A stretch of DNA of 64,000 nt. Origin: Solwaraspora sp. WMMD792 (GTDB lineage Bacteria > Actinomycetota > Actinomycetes > Mycobacteriales > Micromonosporaceae). A program made the translations under genes and the position numbers. Every line of letters begins with the position of its first letter. Position 1 is the first letter of the stretch. Positions 42,804 through 52,900 of the stretch are shown in pieces. The notes beneath the pieces are model-generated. The model did no database searches and was not told where the DNA came from. It was given only the letters and a program-made list of their open reading frames with translations. The DNA is taken from contig NZ_JARUBH010000009.1 in the NCBI RefSeq assembly GCF_029626105.1, forward strand, positions 2,852,001-2,916,000. Reading direction: 5' to 3'.

Positions 42804-43766
42804 TCACACGGCGGCGGTCTGCCGTACCGCGCCACCCTTGCCCACCCGGCCGGCGACCTGTCGGGCCCAACCGGACGGGTCGTCGAACTCCAGGAACTCA
42901 CCGAGCCGGGCCAGCTGCGGCTCCGGGTCGGCGACCAGGTCCTCGTAGGTCATGGTGAGCAGGTGCGCCGGCGGATTGTCGGCGAGCGCCTGCTCGGCCT
43001 GCGCCGCCATGAACGCGCAGAGCCCGAGGTAGCGGGTACTGTCCTCGCCACGCTCGCGGAGCAGGTCGGCGGTGATCCGGCCGGGCAGCAGATGCTCGAG
43101 TTCGGCCGGCACCTGCTGGTCCGGGTCCATTCGGAAGGGATCCACGCCGCACCGCGAGACGAACTCCAGTCGCAGCTGGATGAGCTGGAACGACGAGTGC
43201 CGGCTCATCGACCGCGCGGTGTCCGCCCAGTTGCGGGTCAGGTAGATGATCCGGGTGTCCGGGAACGACCGCAGCAGGTACGGGGCGATCTGACTGGACC
43301 CGCCGGACCGCTCCACCCAGCGCCGCCGGCCGGTCAACCGGGTGAGCAGGTCCAGGAACATCCGGTGGTGGTCGACGAACGGCTGCTCAGGGAAGTCCGG
43401 CACCTGGCCGGCGAGCTGGTCGAACAGGCCGTCCGGGTCGTCGGTGAGTTTCGGCAGGGTGATCGCCAGCAGCTGCGGCAGCTCGGTCAGGTTGCCGGCC
43501 CACCTGCCGTCCGCCGGGTAGCGGACCTCCTTCGGCGGCAGGCCGATGGCGAACAGCGTGGCAAGCTCCGGTTTCGGGCTGCTCAGCACCTGCCAGTACG
43601 CCGCCCCGGTGATCGGCTCCCCAGCCTTCGCCCACGACGGGGTGGCCATGAAGAACTCCTGGACCGAAAGGGTCGCCGGCTCCTCGACGATCAGGTCGGA
43701 CAGCAGGGTGGAACCACACCGCCCACTGCTGATGATGATCGCCCGTCCGGGCGCCTCGAACTGCAT
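42804..43766 (-). CDS. PAPS-dependent sulfotransferase (Sulfotransfer_3/Stf0-like)
   Basis: A protein of 320 residues. The PAPS-binding 5'-phosphosulfate loop is seen as IIISSGRCGSTLLSDL at residues 10-25, and the 3'-phosphate region around LRSFPDTRIIYLTRNWADTARSM near 175-200. It transfers sulfate from PAPS to a hydroxyl or related group. The gene lies 27 bases after the alpha/beta hydrolase and just upstream of the secreted protein in the PKS operon. In curacin and 1-alkene PKS pathways a sulfotransferase activates a beta-hydroxyl for decarboxylative release; alternatively this enzyme makes a sulfated lipid. Both are inferences. Confidence 0.92.
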   Translation of the reverse strand: MQFEAPGRAIIISSGRCGSTLLSDLIVEEPATLSVQEFFMATPSWAKAGEPITGAAYWQVLSSPKPELATLFAIGLPPKEVRYPADGRWAGNLTELPQLLAITLPKLTDDPDGLFDQLAGQVPDFPEQPFVDHHRMFLDLLTRLTGRRRWVERSGGSSQIAPYLLRSFPDTRIIYLTRNWADTARSMSRHSSFQLIQLRLEFVSRCGVDPFRMDPDQQVPAELEHLLPGRITADLLRERGEDSTRYLGLCAFMAAQAEQALADNPPAHLLTMTYEDLVADPEPQLARLGEFLEFDDPSGWARQVAGRVGKGGAVRQTAAV

Positions 43767-43793
43767 CGAAACCTCCTGGTGAAAACGACGACG

Positions 43794-44714
43794 TCAGCCG
43801 CGCAGGGCGGGCTGACCGGTGTCGGCGAGTTGGCGGGCGAGCCAGGGCAACACCTGGCGCCGGACCTGGTCGCGGGCGGTGACCAGCACCGCGTGCCGGT
43901 GCCCGGGGACGACCACCAGCTCGGTCTGCGGCAGCAGTTGCACCAGCGCCGGAGCCAGATCGGCGGCGGACGAGTCGCTACCGAAGATTCCGAGCACCGG
44001 GCAGGTGATCGCCCGTAGCGCGGCCGGGTCGGCGGGTGTGCTGGCCGGCAGGTCCCGGCCGGCGGTAGTGGTGGCGACGAGCCGGCGGACCGCCGCGGCG
44101 TACCGGGCGCCCCGCTCACCCCCGCGGGTAGTCAGCGCCGGCGGCTCGCCGTCGCCGTCCGGCTGCGCGGCCCGCTCCAGCTGACGGCCCACCCGGGCGA
44201 GCCACTGGGCGGTGGCCGGCGCCGACTCCACCGCGACCAGCGAGGCGACCCGGTCCGGGTGGCGGGCCGCGTACCCGAAGGCGATGGAACCGCCCAGCGA
44301 GTTGCCCAGCAGATGCACCGGCGCGTCGACACCGAGCTGCTCCAGCAGCGCGGCCAGGTCGTCAACCAGGTCGTCCAACCGGTAGCCGGCCGGCGGCCGC
44401 TCGGTCCGTCCGTGGCCCCGCAGGTCGTACATGACCACCCGGAATCCGGCGTCGGCCAGTGGATGTGCCAGGCTGAGATACCAGCTGGCCAGGCTGTCCG
44501 GCCCGATTCCGTGGATCAGGACCGCGACCGGTCGGCCGGCCGACGATTCGGCCGCTGGGCCGACCGCCGGGCCGGCACCAGGTTCGCCGCCTGGGCCGGC
44601 ATCCGCAGCGGCGGCCACTCCCCCGGCGGCCACTCCCCCGGCGGCCGGCTCGGCGGCCACCGGTGGGAGTTCCTGGACATGCGTCACCAGGCCGTTGACC
44701 TGGATCATCGTCAC
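43794..44714 (-). CDS. Alpha/beta hydrolase, possible chain-release thioesterase
   Basis: A protein of 306 residues. The oxyanion region is VLIHGIGPDS, the nucleophile elbow LLGNSLGGSIA (GNSLG rather than GHSxG), the acid lies in FGSDSSAADL and the His in VPGHRHAVLV. An N-terminal Ala/Gly/Pro-rich insertion at about 18-58 contains AAGGVAAGGVAAAADAGPGG. It overlaps the ACP gene by four bases and precedes the sulfotransferase. Position after the ACP suggests it releases the polyketide thioester. Confidence 0.85.
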   Translation of the reverse strand: MTMIQVNGLVTHVQELPPVAAEPAAGGVAAGGVAAAADAGPGGEPGAGPAVGPAAESSAGRPVAVLIHGIGPDSLASWYLSLAHPLADAGFRVVMYDLRGHGRTERPPAGYRLDDLVDDLAALLEQLGVDAPVHLLGNSLGGSIAFGYAARHPDRVASLVAVESAPATAQWLARVGRQLERAAQPDGDGEPPALTTRGGERGARYAAAVRRLVATTTAGRDLPASTPADPAALRAITCPVLGIFGSDSSAADLAPALVQLLPQTELVVVPGHRHAVLVTARDQVRRQVLPWLARQLADTGQPALRG

Positions 44715-45025
44715 TGGCCGGCCACCTGCGCCACGCTGGCCGGCGGGCTGTCCAGCGCGGTGGCGATGTGCTCGACCAGTTCGCCGACCCGCAGCGCGCG
44801 CAGCGAGTCCACGTCGAGTCCCGCGACGAACTGGGCGAAGTTGACCGAGTCGCCGTACCGGGCCTGCAGCCGCCCGGCGAGCGAGATGACGTCGATGCTC
44901 TCCATCTCCAGGTCGTCCCGGAAGCTGGTGTCCATCGTGATTTCCTCGTCCGGATCGATGCCGGGCAGCACCGCGCGCAGCATCTGCGAGATCTCCGTCA
45001 GGATGGTGTCGTGGTCGGCGGGCAT
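44711..45025 (-). CDS. Free-standing acyl carrier protein
   Basis: An ACP of 104 residues. The phosphopantetheine site is the Ser in DDLEMESIDVISL, preceded by MDTSFR and followed by GDSVNFAQFV. The ATG at 45025 has AAGGAG at a good distance and lies 67 bases after PKS-B. The sequence differs from the three ACP repeats inside PKS-A (which read SIDSIKR), so it is not a copy of them. It may carry the finished chain or a starter for release by the adjacent hydrolase/sulfotransferase pair. Confidence 0.92.
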   Translation of the reverse strand: MPADHDTILTEISQMLRAVLPGIDPDEEITMDTSFRDDLEMESIDVISLAGRLQARYGDSVNFAQFVAGLDVDSLRALRVGELVEHIATALDSPPASVAQVAGQ

Positions 45026-45092
45026 GATGCGGGTCTCCTTGTCAGGACGTCGATCGGCTTTCTCGGCAGGTCGATCGGGCCGTTTTCGGGGC

Positions 45093-48000
45093 CTACCGGG
45101 TAGGTTCCGGGCCCCAGGTCCAACCAACGACGTAGCGTCGCTGCGGCAGGTCGGGCGGGTTCTCCAGGCTCCGGCAGGTGACCTGGTAGGACCTGCCGGA
45201 GGGAGCCTCGACCAGCAGGGTGCCGGCGTCGACGGCGACCACCCGTAGCCGGCGGGGCGCTCCGTCCAGCCCGGTCCCCTCCGCCTTGCCGGCGGCCTCC
45301 TTGGCCGCCCAGAAACAGGCGAACCAGAACCACCGGTCGCTGCCGGCGCTGACCTGGTCGAGCAACGCGACCTCCGCACCGGACAGGGCGTAGTCGACCG
45401 TGCTGTCCGGCCGGTCGGTGACCTCGACGATGTCGATACCGACGCCGGGGCCGTCCGGCGTCGACCGGGCCGGGCCGGCGATCGCCACGGCGGCTTCGGC
45501 GCAGTGCGCCAGGGACAGGTCGCACTCCCGCAGGTCCCGGCCGGGACGCAGGTCGGCACGCGGCCGGCCGTTCGGGTCGTTGGCGATGGTCAATTCGATC
45601 GGGTACACGTCGGTGTGCCCGGCGTCCCACTGTCGGAACCGCACCGCGTCCTTCGCCGCGATCCGGCCGAGCAGCCACTGTTTGCGGGTCTTCCCTGGCT
45701 GCCGCTCGTAGTCGGCGGACGCGGCGGTACCGAGGATGCCCCGCGCGGCCATCGACTGGGTGACCAGATCGGTCCAGCAGTCGAACACCGCGGTCCACCC
45801 TTCCGGCTGACGGACCGACATCGGGTGACGTTCCGGGAATCGTTCAGCCGGACGTGCCTGCGGATGGCTGTCGAACCGACGGTCGACCGCGCCGTCGATC
45901 TGCGCCCAGACCCGGCCGCCGACGGACAGCTGGGTGTCCGCGACCAGTTGAGAGTCGTCGATCGATCGAACCCGGGCGACGCACTCGAACGCCGTGCCGG
46001 GCTCGGGCGGCGGGCCGAAGAACCGGACGTGGCCGAGACCGACCGGCAGCGCCACGGTGCGCATCGGCTGGGTGGTGATGAGCCAGTTCCCGATCAGCTG
46101 CAGGGCATTGTCCAGCAGGGCACCCGGCGGGACGGGCGCGGTGACCACGCCGCGTACGTGCATCTCGCCGAGGGCGTGCACCGTGGTCACCCCGTGGAAC
46201 TGGGGACCGTGGAACATCAGCCGCTCCGCGTACATCTCCTCGGCGCTGATCCGGGGAGCGGTCTCGGTGGCCGGGTCATGGGTCCACGGTTCGCTCACCG
46301 GGGCCGGATAGTCGGCGGCCACGTCGACCGTGGCTCGGGCGAAGCTGCCGAAGTTCACCGCGTACGAGTCCGGGCCGGCCGACCGGACGACGATCTCGAC
46401 GTCCTGCGCCGGTGCCGCGATGGTCCACCGGTTGAACCGGGCGTCGCGCACACCGACCACTCGCAGACCGGGGACAGCCTGTGCGACAGCGTCCATCATG
46501 TGGTGTACGACGGTCGTCGCCGGCACCACCGGCCACCGGTCCTCCGGGTTCGGCCAGTCCTCCGGCTGCACGAAGAAGCAGTGGTCGAGCAGGTACGGCA
46601 TGGTCTGCACGGAGACCCGCAGGGTGGTCCGGGCGATCTCGGTACGGGGCGGCGGGGCGGCCGTCGGCACCGGCGCCGACCTGGTCGGCCCGGCTGCGGC
46701 CGGTACGGTGACCGGCCGGGCGTCAGCCGGCGGTGCGGTGCCCGGCCGGGCCGGCGCGGCCGGAGACACCGGAGCCGCTGACACCGGGGCCGTTGACACC
46801 GGGGCCGTTGACACCGCGGCCGGGCCGGCGGGTCGGGTGGCGGCGTCCAGCACGGTCACCGCACCGTCCGCGGTGTCCCGCAGCAGCGCGGCGAGTTCGG
46901 CGGCGGCCTTGGACCGGCCGGCGAGCCGGTGCAACGCGGTGAGCGAACCGGCCGACGACTCGGAGGCTGCCGACGGCTGAACAGCGGCCGACGGCTCGGT
47001 TTCTGCCGGCGATTCGGCGTGCGCCGGTGGCCGGGGTGAAGCAGGTGGCCGGAGTTCAGCAGGCGGCGCGGGTACCTCCTGTGTGGCGGCGGTGGCGGCG
47101 GCCGACGGTTGGGCCCCGGCGACCGGCGGACCGGACGGCCGGTGTGACGGCAGATCGGCCAGGCCGAGCAGGGTGTCGGCACCCGGCCCGAGGCGCACCA
47201 ACGGGCCACCCAGGTCCAGCTGGATCTTCGGCCCCCGGCGCGGTGGTGCCGCCGGGGCAGCCGGTGCCGGCGTCACCGGGGCGGCGGCCGCAGCGGGTGG
47301 CCGCAGCGCCCGCAGGTCCGGTGCCGCGCCCTCCACCCACAGCGCGGTGGCCACCCGGCGCAACTGATCGAGACCGGTACGGTGACCCACGTTGACCGGC
47401 ATCGCGAGATGGTCCCGACCGCGCAGGTTGTCGCTGACCAACGACGCCAACTGTCCCGCGCCGACCTGCAGGAAGACCCGGAACCCGGCGTCGTACATCG
47501 CGGCGGTCAACTGCCGGAACCAGACCGGCTCCATCATGTGCCGGACGAAGATCTGGTTGACCTGCTGCTCGTCGGCGGGGAACGGCGCTGCCAGGGTCGC
47601 CGACCAGACCGGGACCGTGGTCGGATGCACCCGCCAGGACTGCAGGGCGACCCCGATCGACCGCAGCCCGTCGGCGAACGCCGGAGTATGGAAGGCCGAC
47701 CGGAACGGCAGCTTCTGGCACAGCACGTTACGCCGACGTAGCTCGTCAACCAGTCGGTCGACCTGCTCCTCCGGGCCGTTGACCACCGACTGCGCGGGCG
47801 CGTTGTCGTGGGACAGGACAACTCCCGGATAGCCGCCGAGCACCGGCGTCACCTGGTCGGCACCGGCACCGACGGCGGCGAAGACATAGCCGGACACCGC
47901 CACCGAGTCGGCGTCGAACAGTTTGAGGAAACCGTCCATGTCGGTGGTGCTGACCTGCCCACTCACCGCCGCGGCGGACCATTCACCGATGCTGTGCCCG

Positions 48001-49955
48001 GCGACCGCGTCCGGCCGGATGCCGATCCGGCCGAGCACCTCGTCGAGGAACTTACCCACTTCGATCAGGCCGGCACCGTGCCGACCCAGGTCGGCCGCGG
48101 ACCACTCCCGGTCCGCGAGCCCGAAGTGCGCGGCCAGATCCTTGGTACGCGGCGTGAACTCGGCCTCCAGCCCGGGGAACACGAACGCCAGCTTCCCGCC
48201 GGCGGTCAGCAGCGGAGCCGTGGTGAACCAGATGTCCCGGGCACCCCGCCAGGGCTCCCCCCGGCTCACCGCGCGCCGGGCGGTGGCCAGCCGCTTGTCG
48301 GTCGGGTCCACCACACCGATCCGGCACGGCGGCGCTGCGTGAGCCTGCGGTCCGTCGGCGAACGCGGCACCCTCACGCCGTACCAGCGAATCGTCGCGGT
48401 CCAGCAGCGCGGCGAGGCCGGCCGGATCGTCGGCGGCCAGCCACAGCACCTGGTCCGCTTCCTCGACCTCGACGCTGGCCGAGCGGGCCGGCTGCCGGGC
48501 CGCGCCGTTCGGCACGGCCGCCCAGGCGGACGGGGCGGACGGCGGCTGCTCGATGATCAGGTGGGCGTTGATCCCACCGAAGCCGAACGCGTTGACCCCG
48601 GCGCGGCGCGGTCCGTCGCTCTCCCACGGCTGGGCGGCGGCGATCGGCGCGAACCGGGTCGCGGCCATCTCCTCGCGGGGCTGTCCGCAGTGCAGGGTGG
48701 GCGGCAGAACGCCCCGGTGCACGGCGAGGGTCGCCTTGATCAGGCCGGCGATCCCGGCTGCCGGCATGGTGTGCCCGATCATCGACTTGACCGAGCCGAT
48801 CACCGGCCGTGGCCCGCCCTGGTACCCGCCGAACACCTCGGCGACGGTGACCAGTTCGGCGGCGTCCCCGGTCGGCGTGCCGGTGCCGTGCGCCTCCAGC
48901 AGGCCGAGCGCGTCCGGCGCGGTCGGATCCAGCCCGGCGGCCTGCCAGGCCCGCCGGATGGCCAGCGACTGTCCACTGCTCGCCGGGTTGAACATGCTCG
49001 CCGACCGGCCGTCGCTGGACACGCCGCTGCCGCGGATCACCGCGTACACCCGGTCACCGGCGTCCAGCGCGTCGGCAAGTCGTTTCAACACCACGATCCC
49101 GGTGCCCTCACCGATCAGCAGGCCGTCCGCCGACGAGTCGAACGGACGGATCTCACCCTGCCGGGACAGCGCCCGGAGCTGGCTGAACACCGACCAGAAG
49201 CTGATGTCGTGCACGTGGTGCACACCGCCGGCGAGCACCGCGTCCAACCGGCCGGCCCGCAGTTCGGTCATGCCCTGGTCGACCGCGATCAGCGACGAGG
49301 CACAGGCGGCGTCGATGGTGTAGGACGGGCCGCGCAGGTTCAACCGGTTCGCCACCCGGGAGGCGGCGAGGTTGGGCACCAGCCCGATCGTGCCTTCGGG
49401 CTGCTGCGGCCCGAGCCGTTCGTCGAACTTGCGCCGGACCCGGTCGAGGCTCTCCGGCGGCAGATCCGGGATCAGCTCCTTGAGAATGCCGATGACCTGG
49501 CTGGACATCCGGACCCGCTGGGCGTAGCGGGCCTGGGCCGGACTCAGGATCCCGCCCCGGCCGAGCAGGACGCCGATCCGGTCCCGGTCCGGCAGCCGGT
49601 CCTGGCCACCGGCGTCGTCGATGGCGGCGGCGGCGACCTGCAGGGTGATCAGCTGGTCCGGCTCGATATCGCCGATCGAAGTCGGCATGATGCCGAAGCG
49701 CAGCGGCTCGAAGCTCGCGTGGTCGTCGACGAACCCACCACGCCGGCAGTACATCCGGTCGGGGCGGTGCGCCTGGTCGGGATCGTAGAACTCCTCGTCC
49801 CAGCGGTGCGCCGGCACGTCGGTGATGGCGTCGACGCCGTCGACCAGGTTGCGCCAGTAGGCGTCCAGGTCGGGGGCGCCCGGCATCAGCGCCGCCATGC
49901 CGACGATGGCGATCGTCTGGTGTGGGTCGTTCAGGTCCGACATCTGGTTCACCAT
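45093..49955 (-). CDS. PKS-B: KS-AT-DH-phosphopantetheinyl transferase (PUFA-synthase/enediyne-like)
   Basis: A protein of 1620 residues. Domains: KS (about 10-450) with Cys218 in TIDAACASSL and His motifs EAHGTGTP and IGHTMPAAG; AT (about 590-880) with Ser655 in AGHSIGEWSAA; a Pro/Ala linker (890-1100); DH (about 1110-1380), His1125 in LLDHCFF and a DNALQ Asp motif; 4'-phosphopantetheinyl transferase (about 1495-1620) with GVGIDIVEV and FWAAKEAAGKAEG. It has no ACP or KR and must act on PKS-A's ACPs. The AT lacks FPGQGSQ (it reads FPGLEAEF) and the usual Arg after the nucleophile, so it may take a non-malonyl acyl group. ATG 49955 overlaps the PKS-A stop (ATGGTGA); ATG 49943 is an alternative start. 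Confidence 0.93.
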   Translation of the reverse strand: MVNQMSDLNDPHQTIAIVGMAALMPGAPDLDAYWRNLVDGVDAITDVPAHRWDEEFYDPDQAHRPDRMYCRRGGFVDDHASFEPLRFGIMPTSIGDIEPDQLITLQVAAAAIDDAGGQDRLPDRDRIGVLLGRGGILSPAQARYAQRVRMSSQVIGILKELIPDLPPESLDRVRRKFDERLGPQQPEGTIGLVPNLAASRVANRLNLRGPSYTIDAACASSLIAVDQGMTELRAGRLDAVLAGGVHHVHDISFWSVFSQLRALSRQGEIRPFDSSADGLLIGEGTGIVVLKRLADALDAGDRVYAVIRGSGVSSDGRSASMFNPASSGQSLAIRRAWQAAGLDPTAPDALGLLEAHGTGTPTGDAAELVTVAEVFGGYQGGPRPVIGSVKSMIGHTMPAAGIAGLIKATLAVHRGVLPPTLHCGQPREEMAATRFAPIAAAQPWESDGPRRAGVNAFGFGGINAHLIIEQPPSAPSAWAAVPNGAARQPARSASVEVEEADQVLWLAADDPAGLAALLDRDDSLVRREGAAFADGPQAHAAPPCRIGVVDPTDKRLATARRAVSRGEPWRGARDIWFTTAPLLTAGGKLAFVFPGLEAEFTPRTKDLAAHFGLADREWSAADLGRHGAGLIEVGKFLDEVLGRIGIRPDAVAGHSIGEWSAAAVSGQVSTTDMDGFLKLFDADSVAVSGYVFAAVGAGADQVTPVLGGYPGVVLSHDNAPAQSVVNGPEEQVDRLVDELRRRNVLCQKLPFRSAFHTPAFADGLRSIGVALQSWRVHPTTVPVWSATLAAPFPADEQQVNQIFVRHMMEPVWFRQLTAAMYDAGFRVFLQVGAGQLASLVSDNLRGRDHLAMPVNVGHRTGLDQLRRVATALWVEGAAPDLRALRPPAAAAAPVTPAPAAPAAPPRRGPKIQLDLGGPLVRLGPGADTLLGLADLPSHRPSGPPVAGAQPSAAATAATQEVPAPPAELRPPASPRPPAHAESPAETEPSAAVQPSAASESSAGSLTALHRLAGRSKAAAELAALLRDTADGAVTVLDAATRPAGPAAVSTAPVSTAPVSAAPVSPAAPARPGTAPPADARPVTVPAAAGPTRSAPVPTAAPPPRTEIARTTLRVSVQTMPYLLDHCFFVQPEDWPNPEDRWPVVPATTVVHHMMDAVAQAVPGLRVVGVRDARFNRWTIAAPAQDVEIVVRSAGPDSYAVNFGSFARATVDVAADYPAPVSEPWTHDPATETAPRISAEEMYAERLMFHGPQFHGVTTVHALGEMHVRGVVTAPVPPGALLDNALQLIGNWLITTQPMRTVALPVGLGHVRFFGPPPEPGTAFECVARVRSIDDSQLVADTQLSVGGRVWAQIDGAVDRRFDSHPQARPAERFPERHPMSVRQPEGWTAVFDCWTDLVTQSMAARGILGTAASADYERQPGKTRKQWLLGRIAAKDAVRFRQWDAGHTDVYPIELTIANDPNGRPRADLRPGRDLRECDLSLAHCAEAAVAIAGPARSTPDGPGVGIDIVEVTDRPDSTVDYALSGAEVALLDQVSAGSDRWFWFACFWAAKEAAGKAEGTGLDGAPRRLRVVAVDAGTLLVEAPSGRSYQVTCRSLENPPDLPQRRYVVGWTWGPEPTR

Positions 49956-52900
49956 CCCGAGGCGGTGTAGACCACGGAGGTGACCGCCGGGTCACCCCAG
50001 GCGAGCTCGCGAAGCAGACTCAGCGCGCCCTCCTCGGGATCGATCAGGTCGATGCCCCGGCGGGCGTACTCCCGGCTCAGCTCGGCGCTGACCATCCCGC
50101 CGTGCACCGAGCCCGGCGCCCACGGCCCCCAGTGCACGGTCAGGCAACGCACCCCGGTGCCGGCCGCCCATCGGCCACCGATCCGGTCGAGCGCGTCGTT
50201 GGCGGCGGCGTAGTCGCTCTGACCCCGGTTGCCGTACGCGGCCGCGATGCTGCCGAACAGCACCACGAAGCGTGGCTCGGAGCCGTCGCGCAGCGCGTCG
50301 AGCACCGTCACCGCACCTTGTACCTTCGTCTGGAACACCCGGTCGAACGACGCCGGATCCTTCTCGGCGATCAGCTTGTCCTCGATCCGGCCGGCCGCGT
50401 AGACCAGACCGTCGATCCGTCCGTGCTCGCCCTGGATCTCCTTGAGCAGTTGCCGGGTGGCGTCGGCGTCGGTGACGTCGAGGCTGTGGTAGCGCACCTG
50501 GCTGCCGAGTTCCCGCAGCTCGTCCAGGGTCGCGCGGACCTCGCGGGCGGCCAGGATCGCGGTGGCCGTACGGTCGATCTCCGCCGGTGCGCGCATCCCC
50601 TGGGCGACCAGCGCGGCCCGCAACGCCGGCTTGTCCGCCGCAGCGGCCAGCGCCGGGGACTCCGCCTCCTGCGGCAGCGGGGTACGGCCGACCAGCTCGA
50701 TGCGGCATCGGCTGGCGGCGGCCAGGGTACGGGCGAACCACGGGGTGATGCCCCGGGCACCACCGACGAGCACCACCACCGAGTCTTGGTCCAGACCGAT
50801 CGCCTGGGTCTCGGCGACGCCGTCACCGGCCGGTCCGGCACCGCCTGCGGCGAGCGGGCCGAGATCGACCGCGGCCAGGTCGACGGTCTGCCGGCCGGCC
50901 GCCGACCAGGTGACGATCGGGGTCTGTCCGCCACTGAGCAGTTCGGTGACCAGGCCGGTGGCAAGCTGGGTGTGGTCGGCGCCCGCCGGTACCTCCAGAT
51001 AGGTCACCGAGACCTGCGGGTACTCCCGTTGGATGGTCCGGAACAGGCCGGCGAATCCGTCGGTACGCGGACCGGCGGTGCCCGCGGCGACCAGCCACCG
51101 CACGCCCGCCGCGAGGGCCTGCTTGATGAACGGGAAGATGCCGGGCAGCAGCGGCCCGCCGCTGTCGCTCAGCCCGTCCAGGATGATCACGCCGTCGTAG
51201 CCGGTCACCTGGTCCGACCCACCGGCGTGGATCGATCCGGTGGCGCCTGCCGCGCCGTGCTGGGCGAGCTGCTCGGCCAGCGGTGCCAGGGCCGGCGACC
51301 CGCCGGTGATCAGGAACCGGGTACCGGCGAGCGCCTCCGGCGCGACGACCGCACCGGTGGCGGGAACCGGCCGGGCGACGAGTCGACGTGGGGCCGTACC
51401 GCTGTCCGGGCCGGACCCGGCCGGCTGCGCCGGAGATGCCGCCGGTGCCGCCTCGGGTGCCTGATCGGCCGCCATCTTCTCGGCCAACCACGCCACCATC
51501 GTGCGCACCGTCCGAGCCCGAACCAGCTCCTCCAACTCCGACTCGTCACCATCCACCGACAACCGCAACCGGGTCGCCACCTCACCAGCAACCTCAGCCC
51601 GCTTGATCGAATCGATACTCAGATCCGCCTCAAGATCCAAATCCAACTCGATCAAATCCACCGGATACCCGGTCCGCTCACTCAACACCTCCAGGATCGC
51701 CTCCTGGAACTGCGCCACCCCCACCGACACAGCCGCCGGCCCGGCAGCCGAAGGCGACGTGGACACAGCGGGTGCCGAGACGGCCGGCGCGGTGGCCGTG
51801 GTCGGGACGACCGCCGGCGCTGCCGCCGGTGCCGCCTCAGGTGCCTGATCGGCCGCCATCTTCTCGGCCAACCACGCCACCATCGTGCGCACCGTCCGAG
51901 CCCGAACCAGCTCCTCCAACTCCGACTCGTCACCATCCACCGACAACCGCAACCGGGTCGCCACCTCACCAGCAACCTCAGCCCGCTTGATCGAATCGAT
52001 ACTCAGATCCGCCTCAAGATCCAAATCCAACTCGATCAAATCCACCGGATACCCGGTCCGCTCACTCAACACCTCCAGGATCGCCTCCTGGAACTGCGCC
52101 ACCCCCACCGACACAGCCGCCGGGGACGACACGGGACCAGCGGCCGGGGAGACAGGTGGCGCGGTAGCAGTGGTCGTGGTGACCGCAGGCGCATGGCTCG
52201 GCGCGGTCACCGACGTGACCGGTTCGACGGTCGCGGGTGCGGCCGCCATCTTCTCGGCCAACCACGCCACCATCGTGCGCACCGTCCGAGCCCGAACCAG
52301 CTCCTCCAACTCCGACTCGTCACCATCCACCGACAACCGCAACCGGGTCGCCACCTCACCAGCAACCTCAGCCCGCTTGATCGAATCGATACTCAGATCC
52401 GCCTCAAGATCCAAATCCAACTCGATCAAATCCACCGGATACCCGGTCCGCTCACTCAACACCTCCAGGATCGCCTCCTGGAACTGCGCCACCCCCACCG
52501 ACGCGGCCGCCGGCCGTACCGCGACCGTCGCGGTCACCGTCGCTGCCGTCGACACGGGATCCGTGGGGGCCGCCACCGACGTCGCGGCGACAGCCGGTGC
52601 GGCGGTCTTGTGGACCGTCGGGGCCGCCGGCACGTCCTCGCGCACCGCTGGAGCGGGCCGGACGGCGGGTGCCGCCGGAGCAGCCTGGGCGGCGGGTGCC
52701 GCCGGAGGCGTCGGGTCGGCAGGCGACGCCGGGATGGCCGGCAGATCGGTCACCCGGGGTGCGCTGGTCGGCGCGACCACCTCGGGGTAGCTGCTCGGCG
52801 CGGCAATCGCCGGCTGCGCCACGACCGACGGATACGCCGCAGGCCCGACCCACCCGTTGCCGGCCGGCGGCTGCTCCCCGAAGTACGCCAACATCACGTC

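Noticed and set aside
47808-49970. 720-codon plus-strand frame opposite PKS-B
   Set aside because: No conserved motifs. PKS-B shows KS and AT active sites across the same DNA.
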